In this document: in pieces, positions 19,495 through 28,219 of the stretch
Layout of the letters: each line of letters begins with the position of its first letter
Position numbering within the stretch: position 1 is the first letter of the stretch
Assembly (NCBI RefSeq): GCF_002744735.1
Contig: NZ_KZ319339.1
Location: 186,001 to 250,000, forward strand
Length of the DNA stretch: 64,000 bases
Direction: 5' to 3'
Origin: Marinobacter guineae
GTDB lineage: Bacteria; Pseudomonadota; Gammaproteobacteria; Pseudomonadales; Oleiphilaceae
Made by a program: the position numbers and the translations under genes
The notes under the pieces: generated by a model
Databases searched by the model: none
Told to the model about the DNA's origin: nothing
The model's input: only the letters and a program-made list of their open reading frames with translations

Positions 19495-19995
19495 ATGCTC
19501 CACACGCTGAAGTTCTGGGCGATACTCGCAGCCGGTTCCGTCATCCATGGCTGCTCCTCCGGGGTAGCCGCGCCCCAGGAAGGACTGCCGGTGATCGACG
19601 CCTGTTTCGTGTCCGAGGCCGGCTCGATCCCCATAAAACTGGAAGTGGCCAGCACTGCGGAACAGCGCAGTAAGGGACTCATGGGCCGCACTTCCATGGC
19701 ACCGGATGCCGGCATGCTGTTCAAATACCGCAAACCCAGGGACGCTGATCACGGCTTCTGGATGTACAAGACCCTGATTCCACTGGATATCGCCTACCTG
19801 AATGGAGAAGGCGTGATTGGCAGTATCCGGCACATGGTGCCCTGTGCCTCTGCCAGCGGTGCCGGATGCCCCAGCTACCCCGCCGGCGTGCCCTTCATCA
19901 ATGCCGTGGAGATGAACGCCGGGTTCTTCCGGGAACACCGAATCCAGACGGGCGATCACCTGTACCTTGGCGCAGAAAACTGCCCGACTCGATAA
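19495..19995 (+). CDS. DUF192 family lipoprotein
   Basis: A 166-residue exported protein. The signal peptide ends in SVIHGCSS, a plausible though unusual lipobox (histidine at -2) with lipidated Cys at about residue 20. The mature part is DUF192: TAEQRSKGLMGRTSMAPDAGML, then FWMYKTLIPLDIAYLNGEGVI and the terminal GDHLYLG. DUF192 proteins are small beta-barrel-like domains of unknown function. The ATG at 19495 is chosen because it begins the signal peptide. It follows the YadH-like permease on the same strand. Confidence 0.88.
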   Translation: MLHTLKFWAILAAGSVIHGCSSGVAAPQEGLPVIDACFVSEAGSIPIKLEVASTAEQRSKGLMGRTSMAPDAGMLFKYRKPRDADHGFWMYKTLIPLDIAYLNGEGVIGSIRHMVPCASASGAGCPSYPAGVPFINAVEMNAGFFREHRIQTGDHLYLGAENCPTR

Positions 19996-20007
19996 GCCGG
20001 GCCGTAC

Positions 20008-20799
20008 TCAACTGTCTTTCCACTCCGGCTTGCGCTTGTCCAGGAACGCACAAATACCTTCCTGGGCATCGTCTGCCATCATGTTCTCCGCCATCACCTT
20101 TGAGGTGTACTCGTAGGCATCCGCCAGAGGCATCTCCAGCTGACGATAGAACGCCTCCTTGCCAATCTTCAGGGTGTGGGCGGATTTATCGGCAATGGTG
20201 CTGGCCAGCTTGTAGACGGTCTCGTCCAGAACCTGGTCATCCACTACCTTATTAACCAGTCCCAGCCGCTCCGCCTTTGGCGCGCTGATCAGCTCGCCAG
20301 TCAGCAGCATTTCCATGGCATGCTTGCGCGACACATTGCGCGACAGCGCCACCATCGGCGTTGAACAGAACAGCCCGATATTCACCCCGGGCGTGGCAAA
20401 CCGCGCAGTATCCGCCGCTACCGCCAGGTCACAACTGGCCACCAACTGACAGCCCGCCGCAGTGGCAACGCCGGCCACCCGGGCGATCACCGGTCTTGGC
20501 AGATTCACAATCTGCTGCATCACCTTGCTGCACTGGTTAAAAAGCTCCAGCTGGAACTCATGGCTATCGAACTGATCCCGGACTTCCCGCAGATCGTGCC
20601 CGGCGCAGAACACGCTGCCCTTGGCGGCGAGCACCACAACCCGGGTTTCCGAATCCGCCGCAATCGCCTCCAGCTCCGCAGACAGCGCTTCCAGCATGGC
20701 CATAGACAAACTGTTGCGCCGCTCCGGCTGGTTCAGCGTGAGCGTGGTGATTCCGTTTTCACTGTGTTTCTGGACCAGTGGTCCTGATTGTTCTGACAT
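20008..20799 (-). CDS. Enoyl-CoA hydratase/isomerase (crotonase) family protein
   Basis: A 263-residue crotonase. The first oxyanion-hole segment is VFCAGHDLREV and the second is VAGVATAAGCQLVASCDLA, in the usual order. A serine (CSTPM) occupies a position where classical hydratases have a catalytic glutamate, so it may be an isomerase, hydrolase or thioesterase-like crotonase (PaaG/ECHDC3-like) rather than a beta-oxidation hydratase. It is cytoplasmic and acts on acyl-CoA. It is convergent with the DUF192 gene with 12 bp between them. Upstream lies the long palindromic element. Confidence 0.9.
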   Translation of the reverse strand: MSEQSGPLVQKHSENGITTLTLNQPERRNSLSMAMLEALSAELEAIAADSETRVVVLAAKGSVFCAGHDLREVRDQFDSHEFQLELFNQCSKVMQQIVNLPRPVIARVAGVATAAGCQLVASCDLAVAADTARFATPGVNIGLFCSTPMVALSRNVSRKHAMEMLLTGELISAPKAERLGLVNKVVDDQVLDETVYKLASTIADKSAHTLKIGKEAFYRQLEMPLADAYEYTSKVMAENMMADDAQEGICAFLDKRKPEWKDS

Positions 20800-20834
20800 G
20801 AGGGTTCTCCAGTTTCAATGAACTTCGGTGCACC

Positions 20835-21023
20835 GGGCAGTCCGGCAGATGCTCCCAAAATACGCTGTAAATACGTCCTTGTACGCTCGGCTCCGCCCTT
20901 TAGCGCTTATTGCTCCTGCGTCGCGCTAAAGGTCCTGGGCAAGCCTTCCATGGCTTGCCCGTAAAGCCCTCCGTGCTTTACCCCTGGCTCCGCACGATTT
21001 TGGGAGCATCTGCCGGACTGCCC
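20835..21023. repeat. Nested palindromic intergenic element, 189 bp
   Basis: Two perfect 26-bp inverted arms enclose the element: 20835-20860 and 20998-21023, the latter being the exact reverse complement of the former. Inside are three more hairpins: CCTTTAGCGC at 20897-20906 with its complement at 20923-20932; GGGCAAGCC at 20937-20945 with GGCTTGCCC at 20952-20960; GTAAAGC at 20961-20967 with GCTTTAC at 20975-20981. No open reading frame of note lies within. The layout suggests a non-coding repeat such as a MITE or structured RNA element; no target-site duplication was seen. It fills most of the 378-bp gap between the crotonase and the small membrane protein. Confidence 0.85.
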
Positions 21024-21177
21024 TCTCCGCTAACTTAGTCAAAGTATTGCCGAGACCGCCTATACTGTCGAAGCGACTTTTGTAGGATGCTCAGTTTTAC
21101 GGCTTTGAGGTTGTTATAGGCGCCCACTGCCCATAGTCTCTTACCAGACGCCAAAAAGATCCAAAGAGGAGCCATCC

Positions 21178-21321
21178 ATGTCGAAATCGATCATCCTCAA
21201 GGTCATCGTTGCCATTGCCATCATTGGGGGCGCCATCTTTGTGATTATCAAGGATGAGCCAGCAGTACCATCCGGCGACATCAACAGCATCCAGCCTCTG
21301 CCAAAGCAGGACAATCCCTGA
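21178..21321 (+). CDS. Small single-pass membrane protein, 47 residues
   Basis: ATG at 21178 with AAAGAGGAG ten bases upstream opens a 47-codon frame ending in TGA at 21319-21321. The product begins MSKSIILKVIVAIAIIGG, a single hydrophobic helix of about 20 residues, followed by IIKDEPAVPSGDINSIQPLPKQDNP, a short polar tail rich in proline and acidic residues. Orientation is probably N-in with the tail in the periplasm. It lies 28 bp upstream of the DMT transporter on the same strand, so they are likely cotranscribed. Family not recognised; the good ribosome site and helix make it credible. Confidence 0.65.
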   Translation: MSKSIILKVIVAIAIIGGAIFVIIKDEPAVPSGDINSIQPLPKQDNP

Positions 21322-21349
21322 CCAGGCCCATTGAACAGGCGAACCTGAT

Positions 21350-22228
21350 TTGCAGACAACCCGAATCAAAGGACTGACCATCGCAGCCCTGGGCGTGCTT
21401 TTTATCGTCCCGGATGCGCTGCTGGTGAAGATCACCTCCGTAGACCCCGTGGTCTTCCTGTTCTGGCGGGGCCTGTTGCTGGCCATCAGTTTTTTTGTGA
21501 TCAGCTGGGCCAGATACCGTTCACGCCTGGTACCCGAAATCCGAAAATGCGGCCGCAAAGGCCTGTTCTGTGCTGGTGCCTTTGCCATAAGTACTCTTGG
21601 GTTCGTGGTGGGCATGAAAAACACCGCCGCCGGCAATGTGCTGGTCATCCTGAACACCGCGCCAGTGATTGCTGCGGTAATCGCCTGGGCCGTGTGGAAG
21701 GAAACCCTGCCCCTCAGAACCTGGATTATCATACTGGTGTGCGTTTCTGGCGCTACCCTCATGGCCGTCGGTGAATTCGGCAAAGGCGACCCCCTGGGTC
21801 TGATGATGGCCGTGGTCGCCGCGACAGCTCTGGCCTCAAACCTCAATGTGGCCCGCTCCAAACCCGAAAGCGATATGAGTGTGATGCTGATGTTCGGCGC
21901 TCTGGCACTTGCCGTTGTTGCTGCCCTGCTAGGCGGGGCGCAAACACCCTCTTCCCGGGACTTTTTCTTTATCGCCCTGCTCTGCCTGGTGTTCCTGCCA
22001 ACGGCCTGCATTCTGATCCAGATTGGCCCGCGCTACATTCCGGCGGCGGAAGTCAGCCTTATGTTATTGCTGGAAACCGTATTGGGCTCATTCCTCGTCT
22101 GGCTGTTTCTCGGAGAAGTGCCCCCGAATCTCAGCCTGATCGGCGGGGTAATCGTGTTCTCTGCCCTCGCCGTTCATGGCTGGACGGAAGTGAGCCGGTA
22201 TCGAAAGGCGCGGGTGGCAGTTGATTAA
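21350..22228 (+). CDS. EamA/DMT family transporter
   Basis: A 292-residue inner-membrane protein with about ten hydrophobic helices in two EamA repeats. GFVVGMKNTAAGNVLVILNTAP and VIAAVIAWAVWKETL mark the end of the first repeat; AAEVSLMLLLETVLGSFLVW and FLGEVPPNLSLIGG mark the second. Family members export or import metabolites such as amino acids; no substrate can be assigned. The start is a TTG at 21350 with a weak AGGCGA upstream. The small membrane protein just upstream may be cotranslated. Confidence 0.9.
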   Translation: MQTTRIKGLTIAALGVLFIVPDALLVKITSVDPVVFLFWRGLLLAISFFVISWARYRSRLVPEIRKCGRKGLFCAGAFAISTLGFVVGMKNTAAGNVLVILNTAPVIAAVIAWAVWKETLPLRTWIIILVCVSGATLMAVGEFGKGDPLGLMMAVVAATALASNLNVARSKPESDMSVMLMFGALALAVVAALLGGAQTPSSRDFFFIALLCLVFLPTACILIQIGPRYIPAAEVSLMLLLETVLGSFLVWLFLGEVPPNLSLIGGVIVFSALAVHGWTEVSRYRKARVAVD

Positions 22229-22281
22229 CGGGGTTCGAGCGCGCGAAGATACGCGCTGAACGACAACAAGGAACCGCAACA

Positions 22282-23085
22282 ATGACCACCGTACCCAAAC
22301 TCACCGACGCAATGCTGACCCTCGAAAACCGGGTAGCCACCCTCACCCTGAACCGCCACGATCTGCGCAACGCTCTGACAGGCTCCAACCTGATCGAGGA
22401 CATCGTGACCACCGCAGAATGGGTGAACCAGTGCGATGAGGTTTCGGTACTGGTGATCACCGGCGCCGGTTCCGCGTTCAGCGCAGGCGGCAATATCCGC
22501 GACATGGCCAACCGCAGCGGTGATTTCGCCGGCGACGTGGCCGAATGCGCAGACCGCTACCGCAAAGGCATCCAGCGGATCCCCCTGGCCCTGCATAATG
22601 TGGAAGTCCCCATCATCGCAGCCGTAAACGGGCCTGCCATCGGCGCTGGCTTCGACCTGGCCAACATGGCCGACATCCGCATCGCCTCAGAGAGCGCAAA
22701 ATTCGGCGAAACCTTCCTAAACCTCGGCATCATCCCCGGCGACGGCGGCGCCTGGTTCATGCAACGCCTGATCGGTTACCAGCGCGCTTTTGAGCTAACC
22801 CTCACCGGCCGCGTGATTGATGCCACCGAAGCCAAGGAACTGGGTATTGTTCTGGAAGTAGTGCCCGCCGAAGAACTGCTCAACGCCGCGAACGCCATGG
22901 CCAGCCGGATCGCCAGTCAACCACCGAAAGCCACACGGCTAACCAAACGACTGATGAAAATGGCACCGCGGATGGAGCTGAAGGATTTTCTGGACGTGTG
23001 TGCGAATTTCCAGGGAATGTGTCACAACGAGCCGGAGCATCTGGAGGCGGTTAATCGGATGTTGGAGACTATGGCGAAGAAGTAA
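22282..23085 (+). CDS. Enoyl-CoA hydratase family protein
   Basis: A 267-residue crotonase-fold enzyme. It shows VLVITGAGSAFSAGGNIRDM (first oxyanion-hole block), VNGPAIGAGFDLANMADIR (second block) and LNLGIIPGDGGAWFMQRLIG, where the catalytic glutamate of classical enoyl-CoA hydratase is replaced by Asp/Gly. It ends MASRIASQPPKATRLTKRLM, a usual C-terminal helix. It probably hydrates or isomerises an enoyl-CoA in fatty acid or aromatic catabolism. It follows the DMT gene by 53 bp. Its TAA stop (23083-23085) directly abuts the 3' end of the oppositely oriented tRNA-Leu. Confidence 0.92.
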   Translation: MTTVPKLTDAMLTLENRVATLTLNRHDLRNALTGSNLIEDIVTTAEWVNQCDEVSVLVITGAGSAFSAGGNIRDMANRSGDFAGDVAECADRYRKGIQRIPLALHNVEVPIIAAVNGPAIGAGFDLANMADIRIASESAKFGETFLNLGIIPGDGGAWFMQRLIGYQRAFELTLTGRVIDATEAKELGIVLEVVPAEELLNAANAMASRIASQPPKATRLTKRLMKMAPRMELKDFLDVCANFQGMCHNEPEHLEAVNRMLETMAKK

Positions 23086-23172
23086 TGGTGCCCGGAGCCG
23101 GAATCGAACCGGCACAGCCTTGCGGCCGAGAGATTTTAAGTCTCTTGTGTCTACCAATTTCACCATCCGGGC
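23086..23172 (-). tRNA. tRNA-Leu (anticodon UAA)
   Basis: Read on the minus strand, 87 nt including an encoded CCA. The acceptor stem begins GCCCGGA and closes with its complement before ACCA; the D arm includes GGTAGACAC, the anticodon stem-loop is GAGACTTAAAATCTC with anticodon TAA, and a long variable arm (CGGCCGCAAGGCTG) precedes the T loop GGTTCGATTCC. The long variable arm and sequence closely resemble E. coli leuZ. Confidence 0.97.
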
Positions 23173-23260
23173 ATTCGGAGGGAGGTTTTAACGGGCGGAA
23201 TTGTATAAGGCCGCGTTCGGTAACGCAATTCGGATTCCGCCTTTGCCCTCTCCGTGCTAT

Positions 23261-23890
23261 TCAGGCCTCTACGGGCTTGATGGCCCTGCCCTTATAAATG
23301 TACCCGGCGATTTTCGGCGCCTTGGGGATGTAGAGGTTTTCCAGTTCCAGAATCTCGAAGCCGGCGTTGCGGATCAGGTCTGCGATGTGGCGGTTCAGGT
23401 GGCAACCGCCGGCGAGTTTCTTCCAGCCGGGGGTGATACGGTGTTGCCACTTTCGGGTGCCGTCGTGAGGTGATTCGCCATGCTCCAGGAACAGTAGCTC
23501 TCCGCCGGGTTTGAGTACCCGCCTCATTTGCTGGAGCGCGGTGTGCCAGTCCGGGATGGTGCACAAGGTAAAGGTGAGTAGCACGGTGTCCACGGAGTGG
23601 TCTTCCAGGGGGATTTTCTCTCCCGGGAGGTCCAGCCACTCTACCTTGATTGGGGAGCGGGCGAGATTGGGCTGTGCCTTGCGGCGCATTCCGTCTGAGG
23701 GCTCAAGGCCGTATACCATCTCAACGTGGTCGGGGTTATAGAATTCCATGTTGATAGCAGACCCCATGCCGACTTCCAATACCCGGCCTTTGGCGTGGGG
23801 TACCACCTGGCTACGCAGCTTCATAACCTGGCCCATTGAGCAGGCGCGGTCTATGATATGTGGCAGTATCCGGTCCTCGTAAAAGCTCAT
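23261..23890 (-). CDS. Class I SAM-dependent methyltransferase
   Basis: A 209-residue methyltransferase of the UbiE/COQ5-like (Methyltransf_11) group. Seen: motif I VLEVGMGSAINMEFY near 38-52, the acidic end of strand 2 in GLEPSDGM, VDTVLLTFTLCTIPDW (motif II), and LKPGGELLFLEHGES (post-II). The frame opens four codons earlier at 23902, but ATG at 23890 begins the aligned sequence MSFYEDRILPHII. The substrate is not known; relatives methylate small molecules or lipids. It is transcribed away from cioA, with about 185 bp between the starts. Confidence 0.9.
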   Translation of the reverse strand: MSFYEDRILPHIIDRACSMGQVMKLRSQVVPHAKGRVLEVGMGSAINMEFYNPDHVEMVYGLEPSDGMRRKAQPNLARSPIKVEWLDLPGEKIPLEDHSVDTVLLTFTLCTIPDWHTALQQMRRVLKPGGELLFLEHGESPHDGTRKWQHRITPGWKKLAGGCHLNRHIADLIRNAGFEILELENLYIPKAPKIAGYIYKGRAIKPVEA

Positions 23891-24021
23891 TGGCCTCACC
23901 ATACTTGTGCTATATCAAGGGGTGCGACAATCTGCCCTATCGGGTTTGTCGCCATGTTTAGTAGCATGATTACCATCTGCCGGTAATAACAACACAACAA
24001 AATGAGCTAAGGCAGCGGCTG

Positions 24022-24048
24022 AACGGGTTTGCTAGGCCCGTTTGTTTT
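24022..24048 (+). terminator. Terminator-like hairpin in the cioA leader
   Basis: AACGGG at 24022-24027 pairs with CCCGTT at 24037-24042 around a nine-base loop, followed by TGTTTT. It lies 27 bp before the cioA start, so it could attenuate cioA or end a short upstream transcript. The stem is only six pairs, which limits confidence. Confidence 0.45.
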
Positions 24049-24074
24049 GATGTGAACGTTACCGGAGGGTTCCC

Positions 24075-25502
24075 ATGGAACTTGATCCTCTCATCCTATC
24101 GCGAATCCAGTTCGCGTTTGTGGTGTCATTTCACGCCATTTTTCCGGTGTTTACCATCGGCCTTGCTTCCTACATTGCGGTACTCGAGGGCCTGGCCTTC
24201 AAAACCGGGAACCCGGTGTGGGTGAAGCTCTCTGCCTTCTGGACCAAAGTGTTCGCCGTAGTGTTCGGTATGGGGGTGGTTTCCGGCATTGTGATGTCGT
24301 TCCAGTTCGGCACCAACTGGAGCAACTTTGCCCAGGCCTCCGCCAACTTCCTTGGTCCCATTCTGAGTTATGAGGTGATCACTGCTTTCTTCCTGGAAGC
24401 AGCGTTCCTCGGTGTACTGCTGTTTGGCCGTGACAAGGTGCCAGCTGGCGTGCACCTGTTCGCGGCGATCATGGTGGCAACGGGCACGTTTATTTCTTCC
24501 TTCTGGATTCTGTCCGCCAATAGCTGGATGCAGACACCGGCGGGGACAGAACTCCGGGATGGAGTGTTCCATGTGACCTCCTGGAGCATGGCGATCTTCA
24601 ACCCGTCGTTCTGGTACCGTTTCGTCCATATGGCTCTCGCCTCCTTCCTGACCGGCGGGTTTGTGGTTGCGGGGGTAAGCGCCTGGTATCTGCTCCTCGG
24701 GCGCGAAGTGGAAGCCAATCGTAAGGCGCTGTCCATGTGCCTGTGGCTATTACTGATTATTGCTCCAGCACAACTGGTAGTTGGGGATTTCCATGGCCTG
24801 AATACGCTGGAGCATCAGCCCACAAAGGTAGCGGCAATGGAAGGGAACTGGGAAACCTCCCGGAACGTGCCCCTGCTGCTGTTTGCGATTCCTGATCAGG
24901 AAAACCAGACGAATCACTTTGAAATTGGCATCCCCAGCCTGGCGAGTATGATCCTGACTCACGAGTGGGATGGCGAGGTGCCGGGTCTCAATGCGGTGCC
25001 GGTTGAGGAACAACCGCCGGTGGGCATTGTGTTCTGGTCGTTCCGAATTATGGTCGGGCTCGGTATTCTGATGATCCTGTTCGCGCTGGCAGGCTTGTTC
25101 CTGCGGCCTCAAGGTCGCTATGCACGAACTACATGGTTTTTGCAGGGCCTTCGATTCATGAGTATCGCGCCGTTTTTCGCGGTTCTTGCGGGTTGGTTTG
25201 TCACCGAGGTGGGCCGAGCGCCTTGGCTGGTATACGGCATCATGACCCAGGCCGAGGCGGTTACGCCCTCGCTGACTGGCGGCATGGCATTGTTCACCCT
25301 TATTGGCTATGTCGTGGTGTATGCTCTGGTGTTCTCCGCCGGTGTCTACTACCTGATGCGGGTGCTGTACGTTGGCCTTGAGGATCAGCAAGAGCACGAC
25401 CACGAGGCGGAACGCCCGGCACGGCCGTTCTCCGCTGCCCACGTGCCGTTTGAATACGCCGATGATAACTCCGCCAACCCGGCCAATCAGGGAGGTCACT
25501 GA
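24075..25502 (+). CDS. cioA: Cytochrome bd-type quinol oxidase subunit I (CioA-like)
   Basis: A 475-residue integral membrane subunit that binds hemes b558, b595 and d and oxidises quinol while reducing oxygen to water. Seen: the N-terminal haem ligand region FAFVVSFHAIFPVFTIG, the GREVEANRKALSM segment, and the haem-binding EHQPTKVAAMEGNWET. The Q loop is short, as in the cyanide-insensitive CIO/CydA sub-family (P. aeruginosa CioA is 488 residues; E. coli CydA is 522). ACCGGAGGG precedes the ATG. The gene is followed 2 bp later by cioB and then cydD and cydC, forming one cluster. Confidence 0.95.
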   Translation: MELDPLILSRIQFAFVVSFHAIFPVFTIGLASYIAVLEGLAFKTGNPVWVKLSAFWTKVFAVVFGMGVVSGIVMSFQFGTNWSNFAQASANFLGPILSYEVITAFFLEAAFLGVLLFGRDKVPAGVHLFAAIMVATGTFISSFWILSANSWMQTPAGTELRDGVFHVTSWSMAIFNPSFWYRFVHMALASFLTGGFVVAGVSAWYLLLGREVEANRKALSMCLWLLLIIAPAQLVVGDFHGLNTLEHQPTKVAAMEGNWETSRNVPLLLFAIPDQENQTNHFEIGIPSLASMILTHEWDGEVPGLNAVPVEEQPPVGIVFWSFRIMVGLGILMILFALAGLFLRPQGRYARTTWFLQGLRFMSIAPFFAVLAGWFVTEVGRAPWLVYGIMTQAEAVTPSLTGGMALFTLIGYVVVYALVFSAGVYYLMRVLYVGLEDQQEHDHEAERPARPFSAAHVPFEYADDNSANPANQGGH

Positions 25503-25504
25503 TT

Positions 25505-26506
25505 ATGGAACTGTTTGATCTGCCCCTTATCTGGGCATTCATTATCGGCTTCGGCATCATCATGTATGTGCTGATGGACGGATTTGATCTTGGGGTTGGC
25601 ATCCTCTTCCCCTTCGCTCCCAACGAGGAAAGCCGGGACACCATGATGAATTCCGTGGCCCCGGTTTGGGATGGCAACGAGACCTGGCTGGTACTGGGTG
25701 GCGCGGGCCTTCTGGCGGCCTTCCCGTTGGTGTACTCGATCTTGCTGCCCGCGCTCTATATTGGCGTGTTCCTGCTGTTGGCAGGGCTGATTTTCCGGGG
25801 CGTGGCGTTCGAGTTCCGGTTCAAGGCCCGCACCTCCCGTTACCTCTGGAACTGGTCGTTTGCCGGCGGTTCTACTGTTGCTTCCTTTGCCCAGGGTGCC
25901 GTGGTTGGCGCCTACATTCAGGGTTTTGAAACCGCCAACGGGGTTTATGTGGGTGGCGCCCTGGACTGGCTGACGCCGTTCACCGTACTAACTGGCCTGG
26001 GTATGCTCGCCGGCTATGCCTTGTTGGGCTCTACCTGGTTGATCCTGAAAACCGAAGGACGGCTGCAGGAGTGGGCTTACCGAATCACCTTGCCGCTGCT
26101 CGCCGCGGTACTGGTGGTGTTTGGCATTATCAGCGTCTGGACACCGTTTGTGGACGACATGGTGCGACAGCGCTGGTTCTCCAACCTGACCGTTATCTGG
26201 ATTCTGCCGGTGCTGACGTTGCTCTGCGCTTTCCAGATCTTCCGTTCGGTTCGCAATCGGTTGGAGGGAATGCCGTTCGTGGCCACCATGGGGCTGTTCA
26301 TAACCACCTATCTTGGCCTGGTGGTCAGCCGCTGGCCTTATGTGGTTCCACCGGAGTACACCCTCTGGGATGCCGCCTCCGCGTATGAATCCCAACTGTT
26401 CCTGTTAATTGGCCTGCTGTTCGTGATTCCCATTGTGCTGGTGTACACCGCCTGGACGTACTGGGTATTCCGCGGCAAGGTTCGCGCCGGCGAGGGCTAT
26501 CACTAA
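25505..26506 (+). CDS. cioB: Cytochrome bd-type quinol oxidase subunit II (CioB-like)
   Basis: A 333-residue subunit II of the bd oxidase, with about eight membrane helices. The beginning FIIGFGIIMYVLMDGFDLGVG, then MMNSVAPVWDGNETWLVLGG, are family signatures. It pairs with the subunit I just upstream (2 bp between them). It does not bind haem itself but stabilises the haem-bearing subunit. The downstream cydD begins immediately after the TAA stop. Confidence 0.95.
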   Translation: MELFDLPLIWAFIIGFGIIMYVLMDGFDLGVGILFPFAPNEESRDTMMNSVAPVWDGNETWLVLGGAGLLAAFPLVYSILLPALYIGVFLLLAGLIFRGVAFEFRFKARTSRYLWNWSFAGGSTVASFAQGAVVGAYIQGFETANGVYVGGALDWLTPFTVLTGLGMLAGYALLGSTWLILKTEGRLQEWAYRITLPLLAAVLVVFGIISVWTPFVDDMVRQRWFSNLTVIWILPVLTLLCAFQIFRSVRNRLEGMPFVATMGLFITTYLGLVVSRWPYVVPPEYTLWDAASAYESQLFLLIGLLFVIPIVLVYTAWTYWVFRGKVRAGEGYH

Positions 26507-28219
26507 GTGGCTGAGCCACGGGCTGACGGTGACGGAGACACAACCTCCGCCACCAACCAGAAAGCCGTCAGGCAGTGGCTTTTGGAACTGGCCCGTGGCA
26601 ATCGTCTCTGGATACGGAGTACGGTTGCGGCGGGAACGGTTGCCGGTATTGCCACGATTGTTCAGATGTTTCTGCTCGCCCGGATTATTCATCTGGGTGT
26701 GATTGACGAAGTTCCGGTTGCGGAACTGACTCCCCTCTTCCTTGGCCTGATTCTCGCCATCGTCATCCGTGCCATCGGCCAGGGCTTTCAGGCCCGGCTT
26801 GCCGCCCGTTGCAGCGAGCAGGTGCGCCGTGATGCCCGGCGCCGGATTCACAAGCACTGGCAGGCAACTGGCCCGGTTGAATTGGGCCAGTCTTCAGCGG
26901 GCACCCTGGCCCGGGAATGGATAGATCACGTTGAGGCCCTTCACGGCTACTTTGCTCGGTTCCTTCCGCAAATGAGCCTTGCGATCATTGTGCCTTTGCT
27001 GATCCTGGTTCTGGTTTTCTGGCTGGATTGGCTGGCAGGGATCTTTCTTCTGCTCTCCGCCCCCCTTATTCCGCTGTTCATGGCCCTCGTGGGCATGGGC
27101 GCGGAAAAGCTGAACCAACAACATTTCGAGACCATCAGCCGGCTTTCCGGGCAGTTCCTGGACAAGGTTCGTGGGCTGACAACCCTGCAGCTGTTTGGCC
27201 AGACCGCCGGTGCCGCCGAGCTCATCCGCAAACGCTCGGACCACTACCGGCGCATCACCATGAAAACCCTGCGGGTGGCGTTCCTGTCTTCGGCGGTGCT
27301 GGAGTTCTTTGCCTCTGTGGCCATCGCCGTGATCGCCATCTACATCGGGTTTGGCCTGCTGGGTTACATCACCTATGGCCCAGCCGATCAACTGACGTTG
27401 TTTTCCGGGCTGCTGATCCTGCTGCTGGCTCCGGAGTTCTTCCAGCCGCTGCGGATCCTGTCCCAGCATTATCATGATCGTGCCGCGGCCATGGGCGCCG
27501 GTGCGGAGATTCTGGAACGACTGAATCTGCCGGTGGACAGCCATCGCCCGTCGGAATTGGCGGGAAAGGTCAGCGCCAGGGACGTTATTGAACTGGATTC
27601 GGTGTCGAAGGCGTTCCGGGCCGATCATGAGGTTCTGCTGGATCTGTCACTAGTAATCCACAAGGGCGACGTGATTGCCCTCACCGGCCCCTCCGGCGGT
27701 GGCAAGTCCACCCTGTTGCATCTGCTGGCCGGGTTTATGGTGCCGGAAAAGGGCCGGATCCAGCTGTTTGGTGAGTTGCCCGGTAGTTTCCGGTTTGGCT
27801 GGCTGGGTCAAAAAGGCTTTCTGGTTCAGGGGACCTGGGCCGATAACCTTCGCCTGACCACGCCGGATGCCTCCGATGTTGCCATTGCCACGGCCCTGCG
27901 CAACGTTGGCCTGGGCCCGTTGCTGGACAGCCGGAAAGATGGCATCTACAGCGCGGTGTCCGAAGAAGGCCAGGGTTTGTCCGGTGGCCAGGCGCGGCGC
28001 TTGAGCCTGGCCCGGATCTTCGTGGCTGATTACGACCTGATCCTGCTGGATGAGCCCACGGCAGGCCTGGACAGCGACAGTGAAGTCTTCGTTCTGGAAG
28101 CGCTGCGCAAACTGGCGGTCGCTGGTAAAACCCTGATCTTCTCAACCCATCACCACGCGCTGCTGACCCTGGCCAACCGTGTGCTGTTGGTCTCCGGTGG
28201 GGAGGTGCGCGATGCGTGA
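26507..28219 (+). CDS. cydD: Thiol reductant ABC exporter, subunit CydD
   Basis: A 570-residue half-transporter, membrane domain then ATPase. CydDC exports glutathione and cysteine to the periplasm, needed for assembly of cytochrome bd and c. Seen: six helices (VAGIATIVQMFLLARII first), FLDKVRGLTTLQLFGQT in a cytoplasmic loop, Walker A TGPSGGGKST, signature LSGGQARR and Walker B LILLDEPTAGLD. The start is GTG at 26507, immediately after the cioB stop. Its end overlaps the cydC start by 8 bp. Its place after cioAB fits its role in bd oxidase maturation. Confidence 0.95.
   Translation: MAEPRADGDGDTTSATNQKAVRQWLLELARGNRLWIRSTVAAGTVAGIATIVQMFLLARIIHLGVIDEVPVAELTPLFLGLILAIVIRAIGQGFQARLAARCSEQVRRDARRRIHKHWQATGPVELGQSSAGTLAREWIDHVEALHGYFARFLPQMSLAIIVPLLILVLVFWLDWLAGIFLLLSAPLIPLFMALVGMGAEKLNQQHFETISRLSGQFLDKVRGLTTLQLFGQTAGAAELIRKRSDHYRRITMKTLRVAFLSSAVLEFFASVAIAVIAIYIGFGLLGYITYGPADQLTLFSGLLILLLAPEFFQPLRILSQHYHDRAAAMGAGAEILERLNLPVDSHRPSELAGKVSARDVIELDSVSKAFRADHEVLLDLSLVIHKGDVIALTGPSGGGKSTLLHLLAGFMVPEKGRIQLFGELPGSFRFGWLGQKGFLVQGTWADNLRLTTPDASDVAIATALRNVGLGPLLDSRKDGIYSAVSEEGQGLSGGQARRLSLARIFVADYDLILLDEPTAGLDSDSEVFVLEALRKLAVAGKTLIFSTHHHALLTLANRVLLVSGGEVRDA

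Noticed and set aside
23967..23987. Six-codon leader peptide before cioA (MITICR)
   Set aside because: Too short and without a ribosome site; such frames are expected by chance.
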